Of a stretch of 7,453 nt of DNA, positions 1-7,206 are shown in pieces; the first letter of the stretch is position 1; the number at the start of each line of letters is the position of its first letter. The translations under genes and the position numbers were made by a program. The notes under the pieces were generated by a model that made no database searches, was not told the DNA's origin, and saw only the letters and a list, made by a program, of their open reading frames with translations. The DNA comes from DASXMX01 sp036794395 (GTDB lineage Bacteria > Planctomycetota > Phycisphaerae > Tepidisphaerales > Tepidisphaeraceae), in NCBI GenBank assembly GCA_036794395.1, contig DAIRGS010000350.1:1-7453 (forward strand). The letters run 5' to 3'.

Positions 1-111
1 CTCATTATCCGCCCACCGCCCTTCCACGTGCATGAAATGAAACAGCCGCGGACAATACGCATACTCATTAATCATCCGCAAAGGCAACACGGCGGGGGTG
101 GGGTGGGTCAT
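1..111 (-). CDS. cas4: N-terminus of Cas4-type protein, probably Cas4-Cas1 fusion (partial, runs off window at base 1)
   Basis: Thirty-seven codons are open from an ATG at 109-111 to the window edge. After a short Pro/Thr leader the protein reads LPLRMINEYAYCPRLFHF (residues 9-26) and then a VEGRWADN segment. This is the typical start of Cas4, a RecB-like nuclease that trims and orients prespacers; Cys20 would be the first Fe-S cluster cysteine. In type I-G loci Cas4 is normally fused to Cas1, so a Cas4-Cas1 adaptation protein is the likely product, but the Cas1 part is outside the window and the fusion is inferred. The start lies two bases after the TAA of the cas8-like gene, with no clear Shine-Dalgarno sequence, so translation probably depends on reinitiation. 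The Cas4 identity is fairly sure despite the short length, because motif and context agree. Confidence 0.85.
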   Translation of the reverse strand, partial: MTHPTPAVLPLRMINEYAYCPRLFHFMHVEGRWADNE

Positions 112-113
112 GA

Positions 114-1052
114 TTAAATCGCTTTTGCTGGCGTGAACGCCCACTTAAAGTTGGCACCCTCGCCAATCTTTCGTTTCACTGATTGAAATATCGCGACGAC
201 CCCCCGAGACATGAGGTCATGAACTTGCTCTGCTTCGAGATCGTGAGTAGATGCAAGAAGTGACCGCGTGACATCCAACGTCAACGGGCAGGACCAAATT
301 GGCCACGTAAACGCAGCGCTGCGGCGATTGCGCAAGAACGAAGTGGTAATTGTGGTATTGTTTACGGGCATAACCGGGAACAGTGGAATTGCCTCGAAGG
401 CAAGCACGTTGGCGCCCCAAACCGTTACGGTCGTTTCGTCACCCGGCGACGTCCACTGATAGGCATGCTCGCGCGCGTCACTTGGGTCCCACCGAAAGCT
501 GAGCTTTTCATCGCGATAGGTCCAAGGGCCAAAGAGCGCCTCCTTAAGCTGGCTCGGCTGCGTTTGCGTGAGAAGCTTGGCAGCCGTCTCAAGAAAGTGC
601 TGATGTCCCGAACCAAAGATGAAATAAAACTCGGTAGTTGATACGCGACGTGCGCCCAATACTTCTCTGGAGAAAATCTCACATCCGAAGCTTGAAATGA
701 AATCAGCAGAGCGGCGATTACGATCGAACGCCTCTGTCTGACAATGCAATGCCGCAGTTCGAAGTACGTCAGGAGTCATTGTCAGATTTTTGCCAAGCGT
801 GATTTCGGTGCGCGCCGTCGGCGAACCTTCGAGCAAAGAGGTGGATAGCAGGTCGACAATTGACTCGGCAGATAACGAAGGAGTCCCGAAAAGTCGGGGT
901 CGCCACGCTCCCGCGTACGGCTCCCAGCTCATGCGGATAACTTCCTTTGGTAGTGCGAGTGACGCCACGCGCAGCGTTCCGATGGCTGCAAGAAACGCAA
1001 GTGGATTCGATCCGTCGATCCCCGCCAGAAGAATGCTGTTGTTGTCGCTCAC
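114..1052 (-). CDS. Type I-G Cas8-like subunit (Cas8u2 / Cas3-extension type, 312 aa)
   Basis: A 312-residue protein lies directly after cas3. The N-terminus, GIDGSNPLAFLAAIGTLR (residues 11-28), resembles the opening of Cas8 and Csx17-type proteins, followed by a Trp-containing strand (MSWEPYAG, 41-48). Later landmarks are FIFGSGHQHFL (144-154), an aromatic and charged block at 174-200, GANVLAFEAIPLFPVMP (213-229) and FTWPIWSCPLTLD (248-260). By position it should be the large-subunit or Cas3-associated protein of the complex. At 312 residues it is short for a Cas8 or Csx17 protein, and I cannot decide from sequence alone between Cas8u2, a diverged Csx17 and the Cas3-extension family. The start is a GTG whose GTGA overlaps the cas3 stop, with AAGGAG (complement of 1058-1063) five bases upstream. 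The stop is TAA at 114-116. No catalytic motif is evident. Confidence 0.8.
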   Translation of the reverse strand: MSDNNSILLAGIDGSNPLAFLAAIGTLRVASLALPKEVIRMSWEPYAGAWRPRLFGTPSLSAESIVDLLSTSLLEGSPTARTEITLGKNLTMTPDVLRTAALHCQTEAFDRNRRSADFISSFGCEIFSREVLGARRVSTTEFYFIFGSGHQHFLETAAKLLTQTQPSQLKEALFGPWTYRDEKLSFRWDPSDAREHAYQWTSPGDETTVTVWGANVLAFEAIPLFPVMPVNNTTITTSFLRNRRSAAFTWPIWSCPLTLDVTRSLLASTHDLEAEQVHDLMSRGVVAIFQSVKRKIGEGANFKWAFTPAKAI

Positions 1053-4000
1053 TTCGGCTCCTTCTGATTCTGCTCGGCTTCGCTCGCCTGCTGATCAGCA
1101 ATACGGAGGATAGATTCGCGGTACGCCAAGCCCCACCAGCCAATTTCCGCGCGACGAATAAGCATCCAAAATCGCTCGGCAATGCCAGAATCGAAATGGT
1201 GAGCAGGAACCCAGCGTAGACGTCGATTACCGTCAATGTCCCCGTGATTCAGCGTCCGTTTTAGCTCTAACCGTTCAGCAAAGGCGGCGTTGGTTTCAGT
1301 GTCTTCCTTTTCGTCGATGACAACGGGCGCGAGCGGCCGCGCATAGCCATGATGAGCGGCGATCAGGTGTACGAGTAAGTCATGGTCGGCTGACGGGTCG
1401 AGCACGACCAAAGCGTTTTTGATAATGCCAACACTCAGCATCTCATGGCGAAACCTATCCGGCAGCTTGGAACGTTGGCGAGCATCCGCCGCTTCCTGTC
1501 GCGTCAGAATTGAATTCCCGCTCTTGGCCAACAATGTTGGCCGCTCCATCGCCTCCTGGGGTGTCGCGCCGAGCAGCAGCGCCTGAAAGCGAATGTCGGC
1601 TTTGCCGATATCGTGCAGTTCCGCGGCGCGGACAAAAGTTGCCTTATCCACACCGAGCGATTCTTTTTCGATGTCCAGGCATGCGATGAGCCGATCCACC
1701 ACGTGCCGTGTGTGGTCCTCCAGCCTGACGGGGACCACTGCGTCCGGCAGTGGCTCGCCGTTCTCCTCCTCTGAGGAACTGATCTGTGGGAGATCACTCG
1801 GATTGGGAAGCAGTTTCCGAAAGATTATCACCAGCCCGGCACGACCATGCTGAGACTTCGGATAGATATGCGGATCGAAAGCGCCCCTGCGGACCTGCTC
1901 TACCGCTGTGGCGAGCCGCCTTTTTGATTCCTCATCCAGTGACGGGCGTCGCTGGAGCACGTTGCGCACGATCGTCTCAAATAGCGGATGTAGCTCGTCG
2001 CGAATCTCATCCCGCGACAGGGTACCTTCAGGAGCCAAAGCATGATTCAGCAGAAGAGCCGGCGGCGTGAATACAGAATGAATCCTGACGACAACGCGCC
2101 GCTTACCGCTCGCCATTGCATATTCGGCGCAATCGACTGCATCGCGCCTTTCCAGAAAGGCGGGGCGTTGCTCGATAGTCGCACTTTTTGTGTCGGCCGC
2201 TGTAGGTGCATCCGGGATATGGCCGAACGCTTCCCAGCCATATTGCTGTGTCGGGATGACAATAGTATCACCGGGCTTCAAATCACGGGGATCATCAGCC
2301 GGCTCGCTTTCCTGGCCTCGCCAAATCAGAACCATGCGTCCCCCGATCGAATCGTTTTCCGGAAGATGCGTTTCAACTCCTTCATCAATCATTTGCGCCG
2401 CAGCGTCGGCACTTGCGGGATCGGGTTCGTTGACCAGCCACTTCCGCACGGTGGTCAGCGGAACGGTCATGCACTCTAGAGAGGTGGGCGGAAGCAGACG
2501 GACGATCTCCGCCCATTTCGTCCACTCATCTCCAAGATCGGCTCGCCAACAGACCTGGACTTCGGCACTGTCTCGCTGCGGCCCATGAATGAAATACGAC
2601 ACGTCGGGACTAGGCACAGCTAGCGGCGCGGTCTGACAGAGTGCGTCGAGATGGGCAGGCAAAAGCACCGCGGCATCGGGCGCGGGCGCGAGAATGGTCG
2701 TCGGCTTCCTTGAGTCCAGGTATTTGTCGGCCTCGCCTTCAATCGCTTTCCAAAGCAACTCGAATTCGCGAATCCCGAAGTCAACCGCTTGGCGGCCGTT
2801 GTCGGTGAGCCAGTTCCATGTGTTGCGAAGCGCAGGGCCGTAAACGGGATCGTCTTCCTTCATCGCAGTGTCGGATGTGACGATTGTTCCACGTGTCGGG
2901 AATGGCCGGCCGTCGGGCAACGGACGACCCCGGCGATTTAGCCGTCCGAAGCGCTGGCGCAGGGCGTCAATCGAAGCACACTCGGTGACGAGGGCATCAA
3001 AATCATAGTCGGCGCCAACTTCCAGACATTGAGTCGCAACAACGAAGCAGGCTTTTGGAAGAATGGCGTCTCCCCGATCCGGGCCAACGACTTTTCGGAG
3101 TTTTGCAGTTAGTTCATCGCGATCAATTGGCCGCATCCGCCCTATGACCAGATGAACATCCGCGCTAACTTCGTCCTTGAGCCGTTCCCGGATCGCCGCG
3201 TAAACGTCGCGAGCGGTTTGCACGCGGTTGACGATCACCGCGATCGCCTTGCGCTCGTCGCTGAGCGAATTCAAGGCTCGTTCCACGATCGCCGCGATGT
3301 ACTTGTCGCCCTTTGCCTTTCCGAGGTTCACAAGCTCGGCGGGCTTCGACGCATTCCGCCTCGCGGCCAGAACGGTGTTTTCGTGATCCGCCTGGTCAAG
3401 ACCGAACCGCTCAACCTTCGAATCGCCCGCGGGCGTCGCGGTCATCTGCACGAACCGCATGGGCGGACAATCGGGTTCAAGTTGCCGATATTTCGAGATG
3501 GCGTGCAGTGTTTGGGCAAACGCGCGCGTGACGTGTGCCTCATCCAGCAGAATCAGACTGTCGCACGCCGTCAATGCCGCGTGAATTGGCTGCATGGCCG
3601 GCGAAACGCCGTATCCGCGAAAGAGCAGTCGCGATCCGAGCTGGTCCGCGGTCGTAGCAACGACGATCGGCTGCGTGATTCCGCGAGCCCACCGTCGATC
3701 ACGATAAATCCCGCCCCGAAGCTCGGCGACATCGAGCGGCGGAGCATCCTTGTCTGCGTTGATGCTCCGCAAAGCGTCGGCGACGCGATTGACTACTCCT
3801 TCTTTCGCCTTAAGTAATTTCGACGCCAAGTCGAATGCTCGTTCATGCGCTTCGTCAACGATTACCCGCCGGTTGACCGCAAAGAAGATCCTCCTCCCAA
3901 CTTTGCGATCCTTCGTCGCAACTCCTGCCTGACAAGCAAGCACAAACACGGCGATGTCGATCGCACTCGTTTTGCCGCTCGCGGTCGGCAGGTCGATGCA

Positions 4001-4114
4001 ATCCGGCCAGCCCTTATTGAACACCTGATTCGCCAGCCGGATTTGCCAGGGGAACGGCGGCCTCTCGTAAACGGCCTCAAAGAACGAACTGAATTCGCTG
4101 ATGTCAACGCTCAT
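1049..4114 (-). CDS. cas3: Cas3 helicase-nuclease, type I-G (helicase then C-terminal HD)
   Basis: A 1021-residue ATP-dependent helicase-nuclease, recruited by the crRNA complex to unwind and cut target DNA. Helicase motifs in order: Walker A PTASGKT (43-49), DEAH (191-194), MTATP (224-228), motif V region VATQCLEVGADYD (359-371) and motif VI QRFGRLNRRG (387-396). The HD nuclease follows at the C-terminus: LEDHTRHV with His801 and His804, the ELHDIGKAD motif with His834-Asp835, His890, the His921-His922 pair, and a final RIADQQAS with Asp1007. Type I-G Cas3 is known for this helicase-HD order, the reverse of most type I Cas3 proteins. All expected catalytic residues seem intact. An upstream TTG at 4141 would add nine residues, but the ATG at 4114 overlaps the csb2 stop as ATGA and has a GGAGAGGGG sequence just upstream, so it is preferred. 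The 3' end overlaps the next gene by four bases. Confidence 0.95.
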   Translation of the reverse strand: MSVDISEFSSFFEAVYERPPFPWQIRLANQVFNKGWPDCIDLPTASGKTSAIDIAVFVLACQAGVATKDRKVGRRIFFAVNRRVIVDEAHERAFDLASKLLKAKEGVVNRVADALRSINADKDAPPLDVAELRGGIYRDRRWARGITQPIVVATTADQLGSRLLFRGYGVSPAMQPIHAALTACDSLILLDEAHVTRAFAQTLHAISKYRQLEPDCPPMRFVQMTATPAGDSKVERFGLDQADHENTVLAARRNASKPAELVNLGKAKGDKYIAAIVERALNSLSDERKAIAVIVNRVQTARDVYAAIRERLKDEVSADVHLVIGRMRPIDRDELTAKLRKVVGPDRGDAILPKACFVVATQCLEVGADYDFDALVTECASIDALRQRFGRLNRRGRPLPDGRPFPTRGTIVTSDTAMKEDDPVYGPALRNTWNWLTDNGRQAVDFGIREFELLWKAIEGEADKYLDSRKPTTILAPAPDAAVLLPAHLDALCQTAPLAVPSPDVSYFIHGPQRDSAEVQVCWRADLGDEWTKWAEIVRLLPPTSLECMTVPLTTVRKWLVNEPDPASADAAAQMIDEGVETHLPENDSIGGRMVLIWRGQESEPADDPRDLKPGDTIVIPTQQYGWEAFGHIPDAPTAADTKSATIEQRPAFLERRDAVDCAEYAMASGKRRVVVRIHSVFTPPALLLNHALAPEGTLSRDEIRDELHPLFETIVRNVLQRRPSLDEESKRRLATAVEQVRRGAFDPHIYPKSQHGRAGLVIIFRKLLPNPSDLPQISSSEEENGEPLPDAVVPVRLEDHTRHVVDRLIACLDIEKESLGVDKATFVRAAELHDIGKADIRFQALLLGATPQEAMERPTLLAKSGNSILTRQEAADARQRSKLPDRFRHEMLSVGIIKNALVVLDPSADHDLLVHLIAAHHGYARPLAPVVIDEKEDTETNAAFAERLELKRTLNHGDIDGNRRLRWVPAHHFDSGIAERFWMLIRRAEIGWWGLAYRESILRIADQQASEAEQNQKEPK

Positions 4115-5703
4115 TGCGATTCCCCTCTCCACGGCCTGCAAAAGCCGTAACCGCGAAATCGGCCGACGCCCAAAAGAATCGGACCTTGCACCTCAACTCC
4201 AAAATCGATCTGAGCGTGAACCTGAAACGTACCGGGTCGCAACAACGGAAATCCACCCTGCCCCGGCATCGCCCGTAACGAGCCAACAAAGAACGGCGTC
4301 TTTTCGACACGCACCCCGACCGGCGCCGGAAGCTTCTGATTGATACAGGACGTCGTGATTATCGCCGACACCTCGTCGTTCCAGCCCTCACGATCTTTGA
4401 GGCGATCCGTTTTCGGCATGCGGTCCAGAACGATTGGAGTAACGGATGCCCAGGAGCGACTCGGCCTTGTCCAGGTAAGCGATTGAAGGTTGAGCTTTGT
4501 TGTAAGCGACGTCTCCCGTTCGATGTGAAATACGCCGGCACGGCCCATCGTCAGGCGAACCGTCTCGGGTTCGTTCGTCTTCTCGTCAAACAATATCGAG
4601 CTGAGCACTGCGGCCCGCTGGCGCGCCGGGATTTCCGTTGGCAGCACGATCGCCACGCCGAGCAGATGCCCGTCCGCATGTTCGCGGCCGACAAAAGGCA
4701 GCGGAACGATCGCCATGTGGCCGCGTCCGTCAGAAAGTTTCGGACCGTTCGCGCCCGCATGGCCGCTCACCCAATCCGGAACAGGTTGAACGCGTGAGTC
4801 CCGCTGGATCGTTGCTCGCAACGCATGTGTGATCAGCAGGGTCGATTCCAGCCCGAAACTGCGCGGGTTGTCATCCGACTCCTTCAACACAATCAGGTTT
4901 GGATCGAACGGCGAACGGATCGCATCCGTTCGCGCCGGCTGAACTGGGCTGTAGCCCCGGGTGATCGAGAAGGCCGGCCGTTGTGAAGTCGGCGCACCTT
5001 GCGGAAACTTCTCAGAGCGTTGCCGTTGCAACGTCTTCTTCGCGTTCCCTGTCGAACTGTCGGCGCGCTCGGTTAGCTCGTAATAGGCTTGAATCTCATC
5101 CGCATTAAATGCGTGCTCCAAGCGATCCAGCGCGCCGTCACCGGTCGTCCGAAGCCTGAACGACAATGAATCCTGACTCGATTCGTGCGTGATGGAGCCG
5201 CTTTCGACTTCGCGTTCCAGCCGCACCCACACCAGCGACGAGGAATGCCCGATCCGGGTCACTTTTCTACAAAGCGATTCGAGCGCGAGCAGGTGATTGT
5301 CGGGATCATCCTCAATCGACCAGATCAGCCGGATGGGCTGGTCGCCAACATAGACGCGCGGAAACATACGGGGCTGGCGCGACCGCTTGGAGGGAAGAAC
5401 GTCAACTCCCGTCGCATCGTTCACCGGCACATAGACCGTCAGGCTTGAGCGAGCGGACACATTCTCCGGTAGCGCTTCTTCGGGCAATGCCAGCGCGGGC
5501 TCGCCGAGCGCCTGAAGCCATTCAAGTGCCGCACGCTCCGCCTGCCTTTCCTCCGGACCTGAGTCCGTCTCGAAGTGCGCCGCCGCCAGCGCCATAAATA
5601 CTCGCGCCGGATGTGGCGGCCACTCCACCTTTTCACGGTTCGTGTGATCGGTCGCGACCGCGTAACCCGTCAGATACTCGATTGCCAGGGCGAAGCTGAT
5701 CAT
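4111..5703 (-). CDS. csb2: Csb2, Cas5-Cas6 fusion protein of type I-G (GSU0054 family)
   Basis: A 530-residue Csb2 protein. In this family the N-terminal part is Cas5-like, caps the crRNA 5' handle and belongs to the surveillance complex, while the C-terminal part is Cas6-like and processes pre-crRNA. Seen here: LTGYAVATDHTNREKVEWPP (11-30) leading into HPARVFMALAAA (31-42), GHSSSLVWVRLE (152-163), and the central GHMAIVPLPFVGREHADG (328-345). A glycine-rich C-terminal loop, GPILLGVGRFRGYGF (507-521), matches the RNA-binding loop of Cas6 proteins. Candidate catalytic histidines include His329, His342 and His496, but I cannot assign the active site. The start is an ATG forming ATGA with the csb1 stop, with AAGGGGG (complement of 5710-5716) six bases upstream. 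The stop overlaps the cas3 start in the same way. Length and motifs look complete. Confidence 0.95.
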   Translation of the reverse strand: MISFALAIEYLTGYAVATDHTNREKVEWPPHPARVFMALAAAHFETDSGPEERQAERAALEWLQALGEPALALPEEALPENVSARSSLTVYVPVNDATGVDVLPSKRSRQPRMFPRVYVGDQPIRLIWSIEDDPDNHLLALESLCRKVTRIGHSSSLVWVRLEREVESGSITHESSQDSLSFRLRTTGDGALDRLEHAFNADEIQAYYELTERADSSTGNAKKTLQRQRSEKFPQGAPTSQRPAFSITRGYSPVQPARTDAIRSPFDPNLIVLKESDDNPRSFGLESTLLITHALRATIQRDSRVQPVPDWVSGHAGANGPKLSDGRGHMAIVPLPFVGREHADGHLLGVAIVLPTEIPARQRAAVLSSILFDEKTNEPETVRLTMGRAGVFHIERETSLTTKLNLQSLTWTRPSRSWASVTPIVLDRMPKTDRLKDREGWNDEVSAIITTSCINQKLPAPVGVRVEKTPFFVGSLRAMPGQGGFPLLRPGTFQVHAQIDFGVEVQGPILLGVGRFRGYGFCRPWRGESQ

Positions 5704-6893
5704 TCCGCACCCCCTTCAGGCGTATTCGCCGCGATTGCCTGGCTACGCTTCACCAGTTCAATCAACTGTGGAGATGGCTTGAGGACAACCGGCGTAGTAT
5801 TCCAGCCCAGGCCCAGCTTCTTCGCCGCTTCAACCGCCTGATTGAAAATCGAGATCGCCGTCGTCGAGTCGATCGAAATCGCCGTGGGCTTGCCCGGCGT
5901 TTCGAGAAGTTCAAAATTCATCGCATCCGCCGGGAACAACAGACACCGCGATCGCAGATCAAACCCGCGCTCCCCCGCTAGCGTCAGCCCGACCAGCGCC
6001 AGCGCCGCGAGCACCGTGCGGGCGGCATCGTCCCGCTTCGGATCGAATTTCCCATCCACCGGAAACCGCAGTCGTCGCAACTGCGGCAGCGACAGGACCG
6101 CAGTGTGCTCTCCGTGCGCGATGGTTACGCCACCATCCGTCACATCGGGAGGGATATTCCCGTGATTGATTTCCGATGGAGAGACCGCTCCCTTTTCTTT
6201 GTCGTCCTTCGCCATCTTCCAAGTGCCATCCTTGCCCTTGATGACCTTCGCCGCGGCCCGCGTCTGGAGCGGATCGATTCGGCTCNNNNNNNNNNCGATG
6301 ACGGCATCAATTCCCACGATCTCGGAAACCATCGCACGGGCAAACTTCGCCCCCAACCCGCCCTTGGGGCCGGTCGAATCCCACACGCCAAATACTAGCG
6401 CGTGCGGACATGCTTCAAAGAGTGCGGTGGCGTTGGCAAGCCCGCTGTCCGTAATCCGTTTGCCAATGTCCGAATGCCGGAACGGCTTACCATCAAGCAG
6501 ACTATCGCGAAGTATCGCGTCCGCAGCGCGGTGGGGCGCTTGAAGGCTTGTCACGCGTTGTACGTCGGCCACCGTATCGCCGAATTCAACGACGATCAGC
6601 GGCATCTTGATCGTGCCGCGATCGATCGCGTCCTGAATTGCATCTTCGATCCGATTGGCCTGGCTCTGCACGGAATCGAGCAGAACGCACTCCACCGGCT
6701 GCTCCCGACCAGGAAGCCGCCGCCGTTCCATCGCATAAGCCCCGCCCGAATGCGTCGGCGGAAACACCTTCGTCCCCTCACCCGCCGCCGGCTGCAAAAC
6801 CGACCGGCATCGAATCGCCGCCGCGTTTCCCGCAACGGCGTTCTTCAACAACTCATAAGTCAACGGCTTCGCATTACTCTTGTTCTCGCTCAT
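5700..6893 (-). CDS. csb1: Csb1, type I-G Cas7 backbone protein (GSU0053 family); contains 10-N gap
   Basis: A protein of about 397 residues in the Csb1/Cas7 family, the repeated backbone subunit that coats crRNA in the type I-G effector complex. Family signatures are LTYELLKNAV (11-20), KVFPPTHSGGAYAMERRR (42-59), VLLDSVQSQANR (70-81), VFGVWDSTGPKGGLGAKFAR (167-186), SPSEINHGNIPP (238-249), GGVTI (254-258) and LRRLRFP (272-278). The frame stays open 91 codons further to a GTG at 7166, but family proteins begin just before LTY. The ATG at 6893 has AAAGGA eight bases upstream, whereas the nearer in-frame ATG at 6902 abuts that element and the distant GTG has none. Ten Ns at 6286-6295 hide residues 200-203, in a conserved stretch before SRIDPL; reading frame and family motifs continue on both sides. 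It heads the operon, and its TGA overlaps the csb2 start. Confidence 0.94.
   Translation of the reverse strand: MSENKSNAKPLTYELLKNAVAGNAAAIRCRSVLQPAAGEGTKVFPPTHSGGAYAMERRRLPGREQPVECVLLDSVQSQANRIEDAIQDAIDRGTIKMPLIVVEFGDTVADVQRVTSLQAPHRAADAILRDSLLDGKPFRHSDIGKRITDSGLANATALFEACPHALVFGVWDSTGPKGGLGAKFARAMVSEIVGIDAVIXXXXSRIDPLQTRAAAKVIKGKDGTWKMAKDDKEKGAVSPSEINHGNIPPDVTDGGVTIAHGEHTAVLSLPQLRRLRFPVDGKFDPKRDDAARTVLAALALVGLTLAGERGFDLRSRCLLFPADAMNFELLETPGKPTAISIDSTTAISIFNQAVEAAKKLGLGWNTTPVVLKPSPQLIELVKRSQAIAANTPEGGAE
6286..6295. other. Assembly gap (10 Ns) inside csb1
   Basis: Ten unresolved bases interrupt csb1 between a SEIVGIDAVI segment and SRIDPL. The translation is in the same frame on both sides, so the true length is likely 10 or differs from 10 by a multiple of three. 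A round 10 can be a placeholder, so a few residues could be missing or extra. Confidence 0.98.
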
Positions 6894-6901
6894 AATCTTC
6901 A

Positions 6902-6907
6902 TCCTTT
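6902..6907 (-). promoter_or_regulatory. Ribosome-binding site of csb1
   Basis: The minus strand reads GGGAAAGGA followed by eight bases and then the ATG at 6893. This is the best Shine-Dalgarno match in the leader. It decides the start: it leaves no room for initiation at the ATG at 6902, and no comparable element precedes the distant GTG at 7166. Confidence 0.7.
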
Positions 6908-7174
6908 CCCAATTAGAGATGTGTTCGATTCCTTGATTGAGTAGTTCCCGCCAACTTCCCGCACCCAAAATGTTTTCAAACTCGACCCACCGCCTCCTGA
7001 ACAGCCTCCTGAGATGATGCCCCGCAATCGGCCGACCTTTCCGCCTCGCGATCCGCGCATCCCGAACCGTCCGCAATACGCACCACCGCCACGCCCGGCT
7101 ACCAGACAACCCGTCCGGTACGCCGCGCCGCCCAAGCATCCCTGCGGGCCGGTCTGACTCACTCACAAGAGGGG

Positions 7175-7180
7175 TATAAT
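7175..7180 (+). promoter_or_regulatory. Possible -10 box (TATAAT) on plus strand, pointing away from cas operon
   Basis: A perfect TATAAT follows GGGG on the plus strand. There is no good -35 at 16-18 bases; the nearest, around 7152-7158, matches poorly. Transcription would start near 7187, next to the palindrome at 7189-7206, and run away from csb1. The plus-strand frame that follows has no convincing product, so this may be a chance match or a promoter for an unseen RNA. Confidence 0.25.
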
Positions 7181-7188
7181 CGACGCCA

Positions 7189-7206
7189 CTGACGACATCA
7201 TGTCAG
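7189..7206. repeat. Short inverted repeat, operator-like
   Basis: The sequence CTGACGACATCATGTCAG contains outer arms CTGAC/GTCAG and a shifted inner palindrome GACAT-C-ATGTC (7194-7204). It lies about nine bases beyond the TATAAT, where a repressor could bind. It also spans the stop codon of the minus-strand open frame ending at 7198. No regulator gene is present in the window to support the role. Confidence 0.3.

Larger units (their letters stand above)
6894..7197. other. Operon leader / intergenic region, no confident gene
   Basis: About 300 bases upstream of csb1. The csb1 frame is open across most of it (to a GTG at 7166) but codes for an Arg/Gly-rich stretch not expected in Csb1. The plus strand of 6945-7157 is also open and reads as a Pro/Arg-rich string with no start supported by a ribosome-binding site. 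Open frames on both strands in biased, C-rich plus-strand DNA suggest composition rather than genes. The minus strand carries two AGGAGG sequences about 13 bases apart (complement of 6991-7013), neither at a usable distance from a start that stays open. The operon promoter is expected here, but I see no clear -35/-10 pair facing csb1. No CRISPR repeat is visible. Confidence 0.6.

Noticed and set aside
3152..3817. Long plus-strand open frame antisense to cas3 (about 221 codons)
   Set aside because: It lies wholly inside well-supported cas3, has an Arg/His-rich composition typical of a shadow frame and no recognisable motif.
6402..6944. Plus-strand open frame of about 180 codons over the csb1 5' end
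   Set aside because: Shadow of csb1, whose translation carries clear family motifs.
6991..7013. Two AGGAGG sequences on the minus strand as ribosome-binding sites of a small upstream gene
   Set aside because: The GTG that follows is only two bases from the second copy and reaches a stop after four codons.
6945..7157. Plus-strand Pro/Arg-rich open frame in the csb1 leader (possible ATG at 7014)
   Set aside because: Low-complexity composition from C-rich DNA, no Shine-Dalgarno before the ATG, and the opposite strand is equally open.
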